DNA from: Acetohalobium arabaticum DSM 5501
GTDB taxonomy: Bacteria; Bacillota; Halanaerobiia; Halobacteroidales; Acetohalobiaceae
Length of the DNA stretch: 64,000 nt
NCBI RefSeq assembly: GCF_000144695.1
Contig: NC_014378.1
Coordinates: 2,229,289 to 2,293,288, forward strand
Direction of reading: 5' to 3'
Shown: piece after piece, positions 17,412 to 26,948 of the stretch
Numbering within the stretch: position 1 is the stretch's first letter
Layout of the letters: every line of letters starts with the position of its first letter
Program-made: the position numbers and the translations under genes
The notes under the pieces: generated by a model
What the model was told of the DNA's origin: nothing
The model's database searches: none
The model's input: the letters and a program-made list of their open reading frames with translations, nothing else

Positions 17412-18915
17412 CTTGATCATCCCTTCCATAGCCCTGACTGTGATCAACAGTATCAAAATCCGGAATTGTTCCTAACACCGGTAAGTCCGTAAGTTCTTCT
17501 ATATCCTGTTCCTCTTTGATAGTTGTATCTAAATACTCCAGTACAAAGATGATACCTACTCCCATAAAAGTAGCTAATATAATAGCAATTGCTACATTCA
17601 ACTTAGTTTTAGGCTTGATCGGCTTCGGCTCATCACCTACCACCGCTGGATCTATTACAACAATATCCGAAGTCTTCATTGCCTTTTGAATCTGTAGTTC
17701 TTCTTTCCTCTCCCGCAGCATAGTATAGACCTTCTCGGCGATCTTATTTTTACGCTTTAACCTAGCCAAAGCTAATGCTTTATCAGGCAAAGCATTTAAC
17801 TCCTTTTCTAATTCCTTAATCTGCTGCTGGTGAGTATCAATCTGGACTTTAGTAGTTATTATCTTACTCTGAAGAGTAATTACTTTCTCCTTTAAAGTCT
17901 GATAAATAGGATTGATAGTTTCTGTTTTGGAACGAACTATCTCTTCTACAGTCTCATTTAATCTCTTTGTTACCTCATCTATCTTTCGATTAGTAGCAAT
18001 TACTTTAGGATGATTATCAGTATATGATTCCTTCAGTCCGGTTAACTCAACCTCTAAATTTGATAACTGCTCTTTATATTTCTGGACCATTGGATTCTGG
18101 GCAATAGTTCTAGCCGAAATAATATCTTTATCCTGGTCATTATAATTAGCTCTTACCTCTTTCAAACCAGCCTCTGCCTGTTTTAACTCTACCTCAGCCT
18201 TGGATTTAGCCGTTTCTAACTTAGTTAACTTTTCTAATAAATCTTCTCCCTGCTTCTCCGGCAGAATTACATCATGTTCCTTCTTATATTCTAATAATTT
18301 CTCCTCTAAGTTAGCCAACCTTGTCTTGACTTCCTTTAGTTGTTTAGAAACAAATCCTGCCGCGCCCTGTAAATCGGATTGATTCATGGCCTGATTCATC
18401 TGTTGGAATTTATCAACTAAAGTATTAGCTATTCTTTTAGCCACTACCGGATCAGAATAATTCACAGTAATAGTAATTAAATTACCGCTGCCTTCTTGTC
18501 CACCGCTGATACTAATCTTATTTCTTAAAGCCTGAGGAGAAATTAATTCTCCAGTCTCTTTACTTTTTAACTCTAATTCTTCAATTGTCTGCTGAATAAT
18601 TGATCTACTCTTTAAAATCTGAGTATAAGTAGCCAATTTATTACTTGTACTACCCGCTAGAGAACCTAAAGCCCCCATCTGTTCACTAAACAAATTCTCC
18701 ATACCTTTATCTTCTTTAACCATTACTAACGCAGAAGTCTGATAGATCTTGGTCATTAAACTGCTGGCAACCAAGCTGCCTATAATCGCTACTATTAATA
18801 AACCGATAATAATCATTTTTCTCTTCCAGAGAATAGTGAAGTACTCCCTTAAATCAATCTCTACCATATCCTCTGTAATATCTGAATCTGTTGTCTGTCG
18901 TTCTAAATTATCCAT
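17404..18915 (-). CDS. Wzz/CpsC-type chain-length determinant (polysaccharide co-polymerase)
   Basis: 503 residues. An N-terminal Wzz domain carries one membrane helix near residues 33-54 (MIIIGLLIVAIIGSLVASSLM). A long coiled-coil periplasmic region (about residues 190-400, rich in LEEKL, KLTKLETAK, ELEKELN) follows, then the proline-rich PKPIKPKTKLNVAIAI segment that leads into the second helix near residue 450. No kinase domain is attached, although the length and coiled coil resemble the Gram-negative Wzc periplasmic part. It would form the inner-membrane ring that meets the Wza-like channel encoded upstream and activates the CpsD kinase downstream. Confidence 0.93.
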   Translation of the reverse strand: MDNLERQTTDSDITEDMVEIDLREYFTILWKRKMIIIGLLIVAIIGSLVASSLMTKIYQTSALVMVKEDKGMENLFSEQMGALGSLAGSTSNKLATYTQILKSRSIIQQTIEELELKSKETGELISPQALRNKISISGGQEGSGNLITITVNYSDPVVAKRIANTLVDKFQQMNQAMNQSDLQGAAGFVSKQLKEVKTRLANLEEKLLEYKKEHDVILPEKQGEDLLEKLTKLETAKSKAEVELKQAEAGLKEVRANYNDQDKDIISARTIAQNPMVQKYKEQLSNLEVELTGLKESYTDNHPKVIATNRKIDEVTKRLNETVEEIVRSKTETINPIYQTLKEKVITLQSKIITTKVQIDTHQQQIKELEKELNALPDKALALARLKRKNKIAEKVYTMLRERKEELQIQKAMKTSDIVVIDPAVVGDEPKPIKPKTKLNVAIAIILATFMGVGIIFVLEYLDTTIKEEQDIEELTDLPVLGTIPDFDTVDHSQGYGRDDQDG

Positions 18916-18926
18916 GCTCTTCCTCC

Positions 18927-19790
18927 TTACCAGCCGCCAAGCAAACTCTTAATTGCATTTAAACCATTAACATAAAAGAGCGTTTTAGTCCAGTTAGTCT
19001 GAGCAATCCGAATTGTATCGCCGTCTTCCAGAATAATATTCTCTTTGCTATCTCCAGCCATCAGCTGATTTAAATCTATCTTTTTAACCTCAGCCCCTGA
19101 TATATATTCTGCTTTATCAACGGCAGCATTAGTTAAGCCCCCTGCCCGGGCAATTAGGTTACTTAAATGAAAGTTATCTTCTAATTTATAAACGCCTGGC
19201 TGCCTAACTTCTCCTAAAATAGTAACTTCAATTACTGCTTGCGGAATATGTAATACATCACTATCCTGCAGTTGATAATTCTGGAGCTTACCATCACCGG
19301 TTAACATTGCTTCTATATTTACTTCCTGTGATTGGTTTCCTCTAGTTAATCTAATTCTGCTTAAATCAGCTATCTGGGTACTACCACCAGCCCGGGAAAT
19401 AGCATCCAGGATCCTATCGCCGCTTTCCACCTGATAAGTCCCCGGCTTTTTGACTTCACCTAAGACCATTACTCTAAACTTTTCATATTTTTCTAAAGTA
19501 ATATTCACCTGGGAAGGTTTAATCTTAACATATTCCTGTAATCTAGTAGTAATTACCTCAGTTAACTTGCTAACTGTCATCCCCTCAACTTGAATTTCTC
19601 CTACCAGCGGAAAGGTTATCGTCCCATTGGGACTAACCACAACCTTTTGCTGTAAATCAGGATGACCCCAGACAGAAACATAAAGCTGATCATCAACATT
19701 CAACCGATAATCACTGGCTAAAACACTACCTGTACTTAATAATAAACAGAATAGAAGAATACCAATTATTACTGATATGCTTTTACGCAT
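18927..19790 (-). CDS. Wza-like polysaccharide export protein (SLBB domains)
   Basis: 287 residues from ATG 19790 (MRKSISV), with GGAGTG 6 nt upstream; an earlier ATG lacks a ribosome site. A signal peptide (IIGILLFCLLLSTGSVLA) is followed by the Poly_export domain (YRLNVDDQLYVSVWGHPDLQ...VSPNGTITFPLVGEI) and two SLBB domains (VMVLGEVKKPGTYQV and VTILGEVRQPGVYKL). There is no obvious lipobox cysteine, unlike E. coli Wza, which is a lipoprotein. The C-terminus lacks a clear membrane-crossing helix, so how it spans the outer membrane is unclear; the barrel protein upstream (19891-21144) is a possible partner. Confidence 0.92.
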   Translation of the reverse strand: MRKSISVIIGILLFCLLLSTGSVLASDYRLNVDDQLYVSVWGHPDLQQKVVVSPNGTITFPLVGEIQVEGMTVSKLTEVITTRLQEYVKIKPSQVNITLEKYEKFRVMVLGEVKKPGTYQVESGDRILDAISRAGGSTQIADLSRIRLTRGNQSQEVNIEAMLTGDGKLQNYQLQDSDVLHIPQAVIEVTILGEVRQPGVYKLEDNFHLSNLIARAGGLTNAAVDKAEYISGAEVKKIDLNQLMAGDSKENIILEDGDTIRIAQTNWTKTLFYVNGLNAIKSLLGGW

Positions 19791-19890
19791 AATAATCACT
19801 CCATTGCTTTTAAATATCATCATATACTACAATTAAATATTTTAACTTAAAACTCCTTCTAATTACCAAAATTTAATTATTCTTTTACAT

Positions 19891-21144
19891 TTAATCATTT
19901 TTTACTTTATAGAATTTATAGGTAACTAACTGAGTTAACTGGGCTGGACCCTGCCGGTCTGATTCCCATTCCTTTGCTTCTTCCCAGCTGGTCACTGATG
20001 TATGAGGGCTAACTAACGCCTCTACCCTCAAATGCCAGGGTTTGGTTTCAGCAACTACAATCGTATCCTGACCGCCAGTCTCTCCCCAGTGGGATAGTCG
20101 ATGTTCATAATAATTTCTGGACTGGCCATTCTGCCAGTAAGTAGTCACCCTTTCTGCCTTTATCTCGCCTACTAATTCAGCATTTTCAGGCGGCTCTTCT
20201 CTTATATCACCAAGTCTTCCTTTTAATAGCGGAATATGAGCTACAAACCCTTCCGGACTGCGGGTATAATCAAAGCGGACCTTACCTAACAATTCTGTTA
20301 TTTTAGAAAAAGCAAATCTAACCATAATCCCCGTTCGAGTATCCCGTTCATCATACTTCTCATCTTCGATACTTTCATACAACAAGCCGGCTTTATAGCC
20401 GCGCCAGTTGCCGCCTAAATAAAGGCTGTAACCAGGACCGCTGCGGCCTAAATGATAAGGACGTCCGCCGCGTTCAACCGGCCCACCGGGATGTCTAAGC
20501 TGCAGCTCTCCTGCTCTTGCTTCTAAATCAAGCTTTCCTAGTTTATCTCGATAAAAAACATAATTCTCGATTAAATTACTGCCGCTTCTTTCACTGCCAA
20601 AGTCCCAATTAATGCCTGTCCCATGATAGCCTAATCCATATTTACTATCATACTCTATAGTCAACATTTCACCCCGATAACCAGTCTCAGCATCATCAAA
20701 ACGCAGATCTTCAGTGCCCGGCACCTGGTCAAATAGCGAAATTAAATCAGGCTCTGGAAATCTCAAGTACCTCATATTTCCTACCTTCAAGCTGGCACTC
20801 AAAGTTCCCAACTCTCCATAATGAAAACCATACTTCTCCAAATATAATTCATCAAAAGTAGGATCAAATCCATCTACAGTATCAAACTTCTCATTCGAAC
20901 GCAGAACCATATTAGCCCGCAGTCCCGGAGCTAAATCCATATTGCCCCTTAACTGTAAATTACGCAAATCAAGATGATCATTCCAGACATGAGTTCCTAC
21001 GCTGAGATCCCACTGACCATTAAACCTTCCGATATACGGCGACCACCAGCCGCTTTTTTGGTTTTGAGCAGCTAAACTTACTCCTGAACTAACTATAACC
21101 AGTAACATAATAAGAAGAATAAAGACTACCGCTTTTTTTGACAT
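19891..21144 (-). CDS. Putative outer membrane beta-barrel protein of the export operon
   Basis: 417 residues from ATG 21144, with GGGGGAT upstream (a TTG one codon earlier is less likely). After a clear signal peptide (VVFILLIMLLVIVSSGVSLAA) the protein is rich in alternating aromatic/polar strands (for example SLYLGGNWRGYKAGLLYES, GIMVRFAFSK) and ends TYKFYKV, consistent with a transmembrane beta-barrel. I do not recognise a family. Its place directly before the Wza-like, Wzz, CpsD and CpsB genes suggests a role in passing or anchoring polysaccharide at the outer membrane (a Wzi- or AlgE-like role), which is inference only. Confidence 0.7.
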   Translation of the reverse strand: MSKKAVVFILLIMLLVIVSSGVSLAAQNQKSGWWSPYIGRFNGQWDLSVGTHVWNDHLDLRNLQLRGNMDLAPGLRANMVLRSNEKFDTVDGFDPTFDELYLEKYGFHYGELGTLSASLKVGNMRYLRFPEPDLISLFDQVPGTEDLRFDDAETGYRGEMLTIEYDSKYGLGYHGTGINWDFGSERSGSNLIENYVFYRDKLGKLDLEARAGELQLRHPGGPVERGGRPYHLGRSGPGYSLYLGGNWRGYKAGLLYESIEDEKYDERDTRTGIMVRFAFSKITELLGKVRFDYTRSPEGFVAHIPLLKGRLGDIREEPPENAELVGEIKAERVTTYWQNGQSRNYYEHRLSHWGETGGQDTIVVAETKPWHLRVEALVSPHTSVTSWEEAKEWESDRQGPAQLTQLVTYKFYKVKND

Positions 21145-21375
21145 CAATATCCCCCTTTTAATCCATTTTCTTTAAATTATTCGTGAAAGACAAAACAAAC
21201 CCTTCTAATTACTTCTAATTATTTGTAATTATTAATTATCTGAGCTGTGACGAAAAAATCTAGATTCCACTTCAAAACAACCCAGGCTAGTATAAAGCTA
21301 ATTTGATTATGAATAACTTTGGAGTATAAACAATTCTCTTAAGCTTATTAAAGAACTTCATTAATATGCAATTTA

Positions 21376-21403
21376 TTGACTAATCACTCAAAAATGATAC
21401 AAT
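21376..21403 (+). promoter_or_regulatory. SigmaA-type promoter of manA
   Basis: TTGACT (21376-21381) and TACAAT (21398-21403) are separated by 16 nt, 36 nt before the manA ATG, in the 294-bp gap between divergent genes. Confidence 0.7.
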
Positions 21404-21438
21404 ATAAATAAATTGATCTATGAAAGGCAGGTTGGAAA

Positions 21439-22488
21439 ATGTTCTATCCGCTAAAGTTCGAACCGATCCATAAAGAAAAGATCTGGGGCGGCAATCGATT
21501 GGCTGCTCAATTCGATCGTAGTCTACCAGCAGATAAGATTGGAGAGAGCTGGGAGTTAGCCGCTCACGAGAATGGAACCAGTATTGTCAGCAATGGCTGC
21601 TTTAAGGGAGAAGGTCTACCTGAATTGATCGATAAATACTGGGCTGAAATTATGGGCCAGGAGATAGAACGAAGTAACTATGATAAGTTTCCATTGCTGA
21701 TTAAGCTGTTAGATGCTAATGACAAATTGTCAATCCAGGTCCATCCTGATGATGAATATGCTGCTAAGTATAACATAGATGATTCCGGTAAGAATGAATT
21801 ATGGTATATCATCGATGCTAAACCGGATGCAGAACTGATCTATGGTCTACAACCAGATATGACTAAAGAAGAGTTTGCTACCAGTATTGAAGATGGTCGA
21901 TTAATAGATAAGTTAAACAGCATCTCAGTTAATCCTGGAGATGTAGTCTTTATTCCCGCTGGTACTGTACATGCTATCAAAGAAGGAATCCTCCTAGCAG
22001 AGATTCAGCAGAATTCCGATACTACTTACCGCATCTACGACTGGGACCGCGTAGGCAGTGACGGTAATCCGAGAGAACTACATATCAAGGAAGCATTAGA
22101 AGCAATTGATTTCAACCGGAATAGTTATGAAAAGTGCCGAAGCATTAAGCTTACAGAAGATAACTATCAGCGAAAAATTCTGGCTATATCTGAATACTTT
22201 ATTACTGAAAGAATAAAAGTTGAGAATAGCTTCAGAGCAGAGCCAAAGAAGAGACGATTTGAAGTCTTACTCTCTTTAACTGGACAGGCTGAGGTCAGTT
22301 ACAGCCAGGATACAGTTACAATCAGCAGAGGAGAAACGGTATTAATCCCGGCCCAACTGGATAGTTATCAGCTTAATGGAAAAACGGAAGTACTGCGGAC
22401 ATATATCAGTTCTGATATAGAGAAGTTCAAAGCCGAACTAAAAGCTAAAGAATTTACTGACACAGAGATTGCTAAAATTACATTTTAA
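21439..22488 (+). CDS. manA: Mannose-6-phosphate isomerase, class I
   Basis: 349 residues, preceded by AGGTTGG. LKFEPIHKEKIWGGNRLA at the start, the zinc-binding segment SIQVHPDDEYA and IPAGTVHAI are conserved in type I phosphomannose isomerases. It interconverts fructose-6-phosphate and mannose-6-phosphate, the entry to GDP-mannose. It is transcribed away from the export operon and towards the phosphohexomutase gene, which with manC supplies the next two steps. Apart from IS genes it is the only plus-strand gene in the window. Confidence 0.95.
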   Translation: MFYPLKFEPIHKEKIWGGNRLAAQFDRSLPADKIGESWELAAHENGTSIVSNGCFKGEGLPELIDKYWAEIMGQEIERSNYDKFPLLIKLLDANDKLSIQVHPDDEYAAKYNIDDSGKNELWYIIDAKPDAELIYGLQPDMTKEEFATSIEDGRLIDKLNSISVNPGDVVFIPAGTVHAIKEGILLAEIQQNSDTTYRIYDWDRVGSDGNPRELHIKEALEAIDFNRNSYEKCRSIKLTEDNYQRKILAISEYFITERIKVENSFRAEPKKRRFEVLLSLTGQAEVSYSQDTVTISRGETVLIPAQLDSYQLNGKTEVLRTYISSDIEKFKAELKAKEFTDTEIAKITF

Positions 22489-22499
22489 TGGTTCTACTA

Positions 22500-22536
22500 C
22501 GAAAAGGCCATCTTTCGCTGCTGGATAACCTTTTCG
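22500..22536. terminator. Hairpin between convergent manA and phosphohexomutase genes
   Basis: A perfect 8-bp stem, CGAAAAGG (22500-22507) with CCTTTTCG (22529-22536), lies 11 nt after the manA stop and 18 nt after the stop of the opposing gene. It has no long T-tract beyond the stem, so a bidirectional terminator is likely but not certain. Confidence 0.5.
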
Positions 22537-22554
22537 CAATGAAATCACTTTAAT

Positions 22555-24258
22555 TTACTCTATAATCTGCTGTACTTTACTCAACAATTCATCCTTCAAT
22601 GCTTCTAATTTATCCTCAGCCTCGTTCCAGTTTTCACCGACAGCAGTGAAGTAGAACTTAATCTTGGGCTCTGTCCCGGAAGGACGTACCGTCAGCCTGC
22701 TGTTATCCTCTAAGTCAAACTGTAGTACATTTGCTTCAGGTAGATCCCCGATTCCGGTTAAATAATCCTTAACTTCAGTTACTCTCTTGCCATTAATCTG
22801 ATTTAGACTCTCGCGGCGTAGAGTATCCAAAATCTTTTCTATCTTTTCCTGTCCTTCCTTGCCTTTTAATAGAATAGACTCTAGATCATCAAGATAATAG
22901 CCGTACTTGTCCATTAAGTTCTCTAGCTGCTGGAAGAGATCTAAGCCCTTATTTTTATAGTAAGCTGCCATCTCTGCTACTAAGGTTGCTGCCATTACTG
23001 CATCTTTGTCTCTGACAAAGGTGCCAGCCAGATAGCCGTAGCTTTCTTCAAAGCCGAAGAGAAATTCCTGATCACCCTGCTGTTGGAACTCTTTAATCTT
23101 CTCGCCAATAAACTTAAAGCCGGTTAGGGTATCTATTACCTCTACTCCATATTCATCAGCAATAGCCCTGGCCAGTTCAGTAGTAACTATTGTCTTGACT
23201 ACAGCTCCATTAGCGGGCAATTCATCAGCTTCAGCCTTTTGACTCAAGAGATAATCCATCAATAAGACACCAATCTGATTTCCAGTTAATGATATGTACT
23301 GATCACCGCGGCGCAGTAGAAGCCCTAATCTATCGGCATCGGGATCAGTCCCCAAGATTAAATCAGGTTCTTCCTCTTCAGCCATCTCTAAAGCCAGTTC
23401 AAAGACGGATTCCTCTTCTGGATTAGGATAATCAACAGTAGGAAATTCAGGATCCGGCTCTTCCTGCTGGGGCACTACCTGAAGATTACTGAAGCCGATC
23501 TCTTTTAAAGCCCTCGGGACTAACTTATTACCGCTGCCGTGTAATGGAGTATAGATAATCTTAAAATCAGACTCCTCCTTATCAATTACTTCTGGATTAC
23601 TGATTAAGCTCTTTAACTCTGTTATGTATTTATCATCTATTTCTGAGCCGATAATTTCAAACAATCCTCTTTCCTCAGCTACTTCACGCTCAAGATACTC
23701 AATTACACTATAATCTGTAATCTGATCTATCTCAGCAGTAATTCCTTCGGCCCGCTTAGGTACGATCTGTCCGCCGTCGCTCCAGTATACTTTATAGCCG
23801 TTATACTCCGGTGGATTATGGCTGGCTGTGATGACTATTCCAGCTACAGCATCTAATTCTCTAACAGCAAAGGATAATTCAGGCGTCGGCCTCAGCTCAT
23901 CAAATAGATAGGCCTTGATTCCATTCCCATTCAGGACTGCTGCTGCCTCTAAAGCAAACTCACGGGATTTAAAACGGGAATCATGGGCAATCACTACGCC
24001 CTGTTCTTTAGCTAATTTTGACTGCTGCAAGATATTATTAGCCAGCCCCTGAGTAGCCTGTCTAATAATATACTTATTAATCCGGTTAGTTCCAGTACCG
24101 ATCACACCCCGTATTCCACCGGTACCGAACTCAAGACCAGTATAGAATCTGTCCTCAATCTCTGCTTCATCATCAGCAATAGACTTTAATTCTTCTTTAG
24201 TTTCCTGATCAAAGTAATCATTATTTAACCACTCTTGATATTTCTCTCGGTAAGACAT
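22555..24258 (-). CDS. Phosphohexomutase (phosphomannomutase/phosphoglucomutase, PgcA type)
   Basis: 567 residues, the length of the Firmicute PgcA-type alpha-D-phosphohexomutases. GLEFGTGGIRGVIGTGTNRIN is the N-terminal signature, GIVITASHNPPEYNGYKVYW holds the catalytic serine, LGTDPDADRLG is the metal loop, GFEESYGYL the sugar-binding loop and RPSGTEPKIK the phosphate-binding loop. It converts hexose 6- and 1-phosphates. Sitting between manA and manC, it probably supplies mannose-1-phosphate and perhaps glucose-1-phosphate too. Confidence 0.93.
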   Translation of the reverse strand: MSYREKYQEWLNNDYFDQETKEELKSIADDEAEIEDRFYTGLEFGTGGIRGVIGTGTNRINKYIIRQATQGLANNILQQSKLAKEQGVVIAHDSRFKSREFALEAAAVLNGNGIKAYLFDELRPTPELSFAVRELDAVAGIVITASHNPPEYNGYKVYWSDGGQIVPKRAEGITAEIDQITDYSVIEYLEREVAEERGLFEIIGSEIDDKYITELKSLISNPEVIDKEESDFKIIYTPLHGSGNKLVPRALKEIGFSNLQVVPQQEEPDPEFPTVDYPNPEEESVFELALEMAEEEEPDLILGTDPDADRLGLLLRRGDQYISLTGNQIGVLLMDYLLSQKAEADELPANGAVVKTIVTTELARAIADEYGVEVIDTLTGFKFIGEKIKEFQQQGDQEFLFGFEESYGYLAGTFVRDKDAVMAATLVAEMAAYYKNKGLDLFQQLENLMDKYGYYLDDLESILLKGKEGQEKIEKILDTLRRESLNQINGKRVTEVKDYLTGIGDLPEANVLQFDLEDNSRLTVRPSGTEPKIKFYFTAVGENWNEAEDKLEALKDELLSKVQQIIE

Positions 24259-24308
24259 CAGTTATTCCTCCAATCTTTAGAACAGTTGACAAGCAATTTA
24301 ACTGCTTA

Positions 24309-25385
24309 TTATAGGCAGTCTTCATAGCCTTCACTCTTTAATTTATTCCGTAGTTCTTTTACATCCTGGGCTTTATCTTTATCACAAACCATAATTGCAT
24401 CATCAGTCTCTACAATAATCACATTATCTAGCCCTACGGTAGTAATTAACTTACCATTGCCGTGAATAATAGAGTTCTTAGTTTCAAGACCAATATGATT
24501 ACCTTCAACTAAGTTACCATCTAAATCTACCTCTTTAAAGCGCTCCAATGATGACCAGGTACCTACATCATCCCAACCAAAATCACCGGGAACAACATAG
24601 ATATTATCGGCCTGTTCCATAATTCCATAATCTATAGAGATGCTGTCTAATTTTTTGAACTCTTCGACTAATACTTCCTCTTCCTGCTCAGTACCGATTG
24701 CTTCTTTCATTCTTTCTAATCCCTTATGTAGGTTAGGCATATATTTTTTGAACATCTTGCGAATAGTATCTACCCGCCAGACAAACATACCGCTGTTCCA
24801 GAGATAATTACCCTGCTCTATAAAGTTCTCAGCTGTCTTCAGGTCCGGCTTTTCGGTAAACTCTTTAACTGCAAAAGCATTATCAATTTCAATCTCTCTT
24901 TCATCCTGATCATAGGCAATATAGCCATAACCGGTTTCAGGCTGAGTTGGTTCAATACCGATAGTCACTAAGTTATCTCCTTTTTTAGCTACTTCTACTG
25001 CTGTGTTTAGTATCTCTAAATAACTACTTTCATCTTCTATCAAATGATCTGAAGGCAGCACAACCATCACTGCCTGTGGGTCCTGCTGTTCAATATATAG
25101 TGAAGCTAGTCCAATACAGGCTGCTGTATTCTTGCCCATAGGTTCGACGGTAATATTATTCTCAGGAATCTCTGGTAAATGTTCTTTAATATCAGCCAAA
25201 TAATTTTGATTAGTAGCAATGAAAATATTTTCATAGGAGCTTAAATCACTAATTCTATCTACTGTAGCCTGAATCATACTCTGGTCTTGATCAACTAATT
25301 TCAAAAATTGTTTAGGAGTATCCTTTCTGCTTAAAGGCCAGAATCTACTACCAACTCCTCCGGCCATGATTAGTGGTGTAATCAC
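24309..25385 (-). CDS. manC: Mannose-1-phosphate guanylyltransferase
   Basis: 358 residues from a GTG start at 25385. ITPLIMAGGVGSRFWPLSRKDTPKQFL is the nucleotidyltransferase signature of GDP-mannose pyrophosphorylases, and FTEKPDL and NSGMFVWR are further conserved segments. This is the short form without the C-terminal isomerase domain; that activity is encoded separately by manA. The product, GDP-mannose, would feed mannosyltransferases such as the PIG-V-like protein (27996-29114) and some GT4 enzymes. A promoter lies about 85-110 bp upstream. Confidence 0.95.
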   Translation of the reverse strand: MITPLIMAGGVGSRFWPLSRKDTPKQFLKLVDQDQSMIQATVDRISDLSSYENIFIATNQNYLADIKEHLPEIPENNITVEPMGKNTAACIGLASLYIEQQDPQAVMVVLPSDHLIEDESSYLEILNTAVEVAKKGDNLVTIGIEPTQPETGYGYIAYDQDEREIEIDNAFAVKEFTEKPDLKTAENFIEQGNYLWNSGMFVWRVDTIRKMFKKYMPNLHKGLERMKEAIGTEQEEEVLVEEFKKLDSISIDYGIMEQADNIYVVPGDFGWDDVGTWSSLERFKEVDLDGNLVEGNHIGLETKNSIIHGNGKLITTVGLDNVIIVETDDAIMVCDKDKAQDVKELRNKLKSEGYEDCL

Positions 25386-25964
25386 TACATTATTCCTCCC
25401 TTTATTAATTACTCTGTTAAGGATATTTATTCTATAAAATTTCTTACTTTTCCTTCTGGTAGCGTTAATTTATTATTAAAAAGGAGTAAAGTCAATATTA
25501 GCTATGGAATAAACTTAAAAAAACAATAGGAACAAAAACTAATAATCCTGCGTTCTCCATAGTTCCTAAATATTTTAAGATTCATTCTAGAGGTATATTG
25601 ATTATTACAGAAAATATATTACCAAATAGAAAAGCTTTAAAGATAAACTCCAATATCGAATTAATTATTTAACATTTTTGATAGATGGTATTTCCTAAAT
25701 ATTATTCTATTTTTTACATCCTTCCCTTTATCAAATTTAATAATATGCAGAATCATAAACAGTTTAAATAGATAATAATTCACTGACCTACTCTTATCCT
25801 AACAATTTTTTTATTCTCTCAATCTATTTTAACGAAAATTTCAAAATCATATTTGATAAATTCTTCAGTTAATACACCACATATTGAATTAAAACACTGG
25901 TAAACTACACAGTAATCTGCACCATTCTGATTACAGTTTTAATTAATAAGCATAACAAAAATAT
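25386..25964. other. 579-bp intergenic region upstream of manC
   Basis: AT-rich, with no open frame I can support on either strand. It holds the manC promoter (25467-25495). The remainder, between that and the stop of the GT2 gene at 25965, shows no strong hairpin with a T-tract; short, broken coding-like stretches on the plus strand around 25500-25670 may be decayed sequence. Confidence 0.5.
25467..25495 (-). promoter_or_regulatory. SigmaA-type promoter of manC
   Basis: On the minus strand TTGACT (25495-25490) and TAAATT (25472-25467) are 17 nt apart, leading into manC and the phosphohexomutase gene. Confidence 0.65.
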
Positions 25965-26948
25965 TTAACTTATTTTTAATTCTTTTTCATCTGAATTTGA
26001 AGAAAAATCTAAAATTGATTTAACAATATATCTAGGTCTGTCTTTTACTTCTGTATAAGTACGAGCTAAATATTCTCCTAATATCCCCATGCAAAGTAAT
26101 TGAACTCCTGATAAGGCTAATATAACTGACATAAGTGAAGGATAACCTCTTACTACTTCTCCAAAAACAAGAGTTTTTATAATAATAATCATCATATAAA
26201 TAAATGAAAAACCTGAAACGACTGCCCCTAATAACGATGCAATTCTCAAGGGCATCGTTGTAAACGATACAATACCTTCAACAGCATATTTAAACAACTT
26301 CCAAAAACTCCAGCTTGTGTTCCCAGCTACTCGTTCTACATTTTCAAACTCAATATATTTGGTATTAAATCCAATCCATTCATATAATCCCTTTGAAAAT
26401 CTATTATACTCCTTCATATTTAATAAAGCTTCAGCAACTTGATCAGTCATCATTCTATAATCTCTTGCCCCTTCTACAATATCAATATCACTTATTTTAT
26501 TAATTATATTGTAAAATTGTCGAGCAAAGAATGAACGCATTAATGGCTCTCCCTTACGAGTATGCCTACGAGTAGCTACAGCATCATATCCTTCTTCACA
26601 AATTGCATAAATCATATCTTGTAATAAAGTTGGAGGATCTTGAAGGTCAGCATCCATTACAGTAATCAAATCACCTTTACTATATTTTAATCCTGCAAGC
26701 ATAGCAGATTCTTTCCCAAAGTTTCTACTCAAATCGATAACCCTAACAAATGATTTATTATTTGTATATACATCTTGTAAAATTTCTTGAGTTTTATCTG
26801 AACTACCATCATTTACAAATATTACTTCTACATTTAATTTTATCTCTTTAATTTCCTTTTTTATTTCTTTAATGAAAATTGGAATAGTTTCTTCTTCATT
26901 ATAACAAGGCACAACAATAGATAATAATTCATAATCAAGTTTGTCCAT
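25965..26948 (-). CDS. GtrB/DPM1-like family 2 glycosyltransferase
   Basis: 327 residues. LLSIVVPCYNEEETIPIF begins the GT-A fold, FVNDGSSDKT and MDADLQDPP (the DxD-type metal site) follow, and SRNFGKESAMLAGL is typical of the polyprenyl-phosphate sugar synthases (GtrB, ArnC, DPM1, CsbB). Two hydrophobic helices lie at the C-terminus (IASLLGAVVSGFSFIYMMIII and SVILALSGVQLLCMGILGEYLA). Such enzymes make undecaprenyl-phosphate-linked single sugars for use outside the membrane. The upstream gtrA-like gene overlaps it by 14 bp, the classical GtrA/GtrB pairing. Confidence 0.92.
   Translation of the reverse strand: MDKLDYELLSIVVPCYNEEETIPIFIKEIKKEIKEIKLNVEVIFVNDGSSDKTQEILQDVYTNNKSFVRVIDLSRNFGKESAMLAGLKYSKGDLITVMDADLQDPPTLLQDMIYAICEEGYDAVATRRHTRKGEPLMRSFFARQFYNIINKISDIDIVEGARDYRMMTDQVAEALLNMKEYNRFSKGLYEWIGFNTKYIEFENVERVAGNTSWSFWKLFKYAVEGIVSFTTMPLRIASLLGAVVSGFSFIYMMIIIIKTLVFGEVVRGYPSLMSVILALSGVQLLCMGILGEYLARTYTEVKDRPRYIVKSILDFSSNSDEKELKIS

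Noticed and set aside
22500..22536. Considered as a small structured RNA or riboswitch
   Set aside because: Only one short stem between convergent stops; a terminator-like role is simpler.
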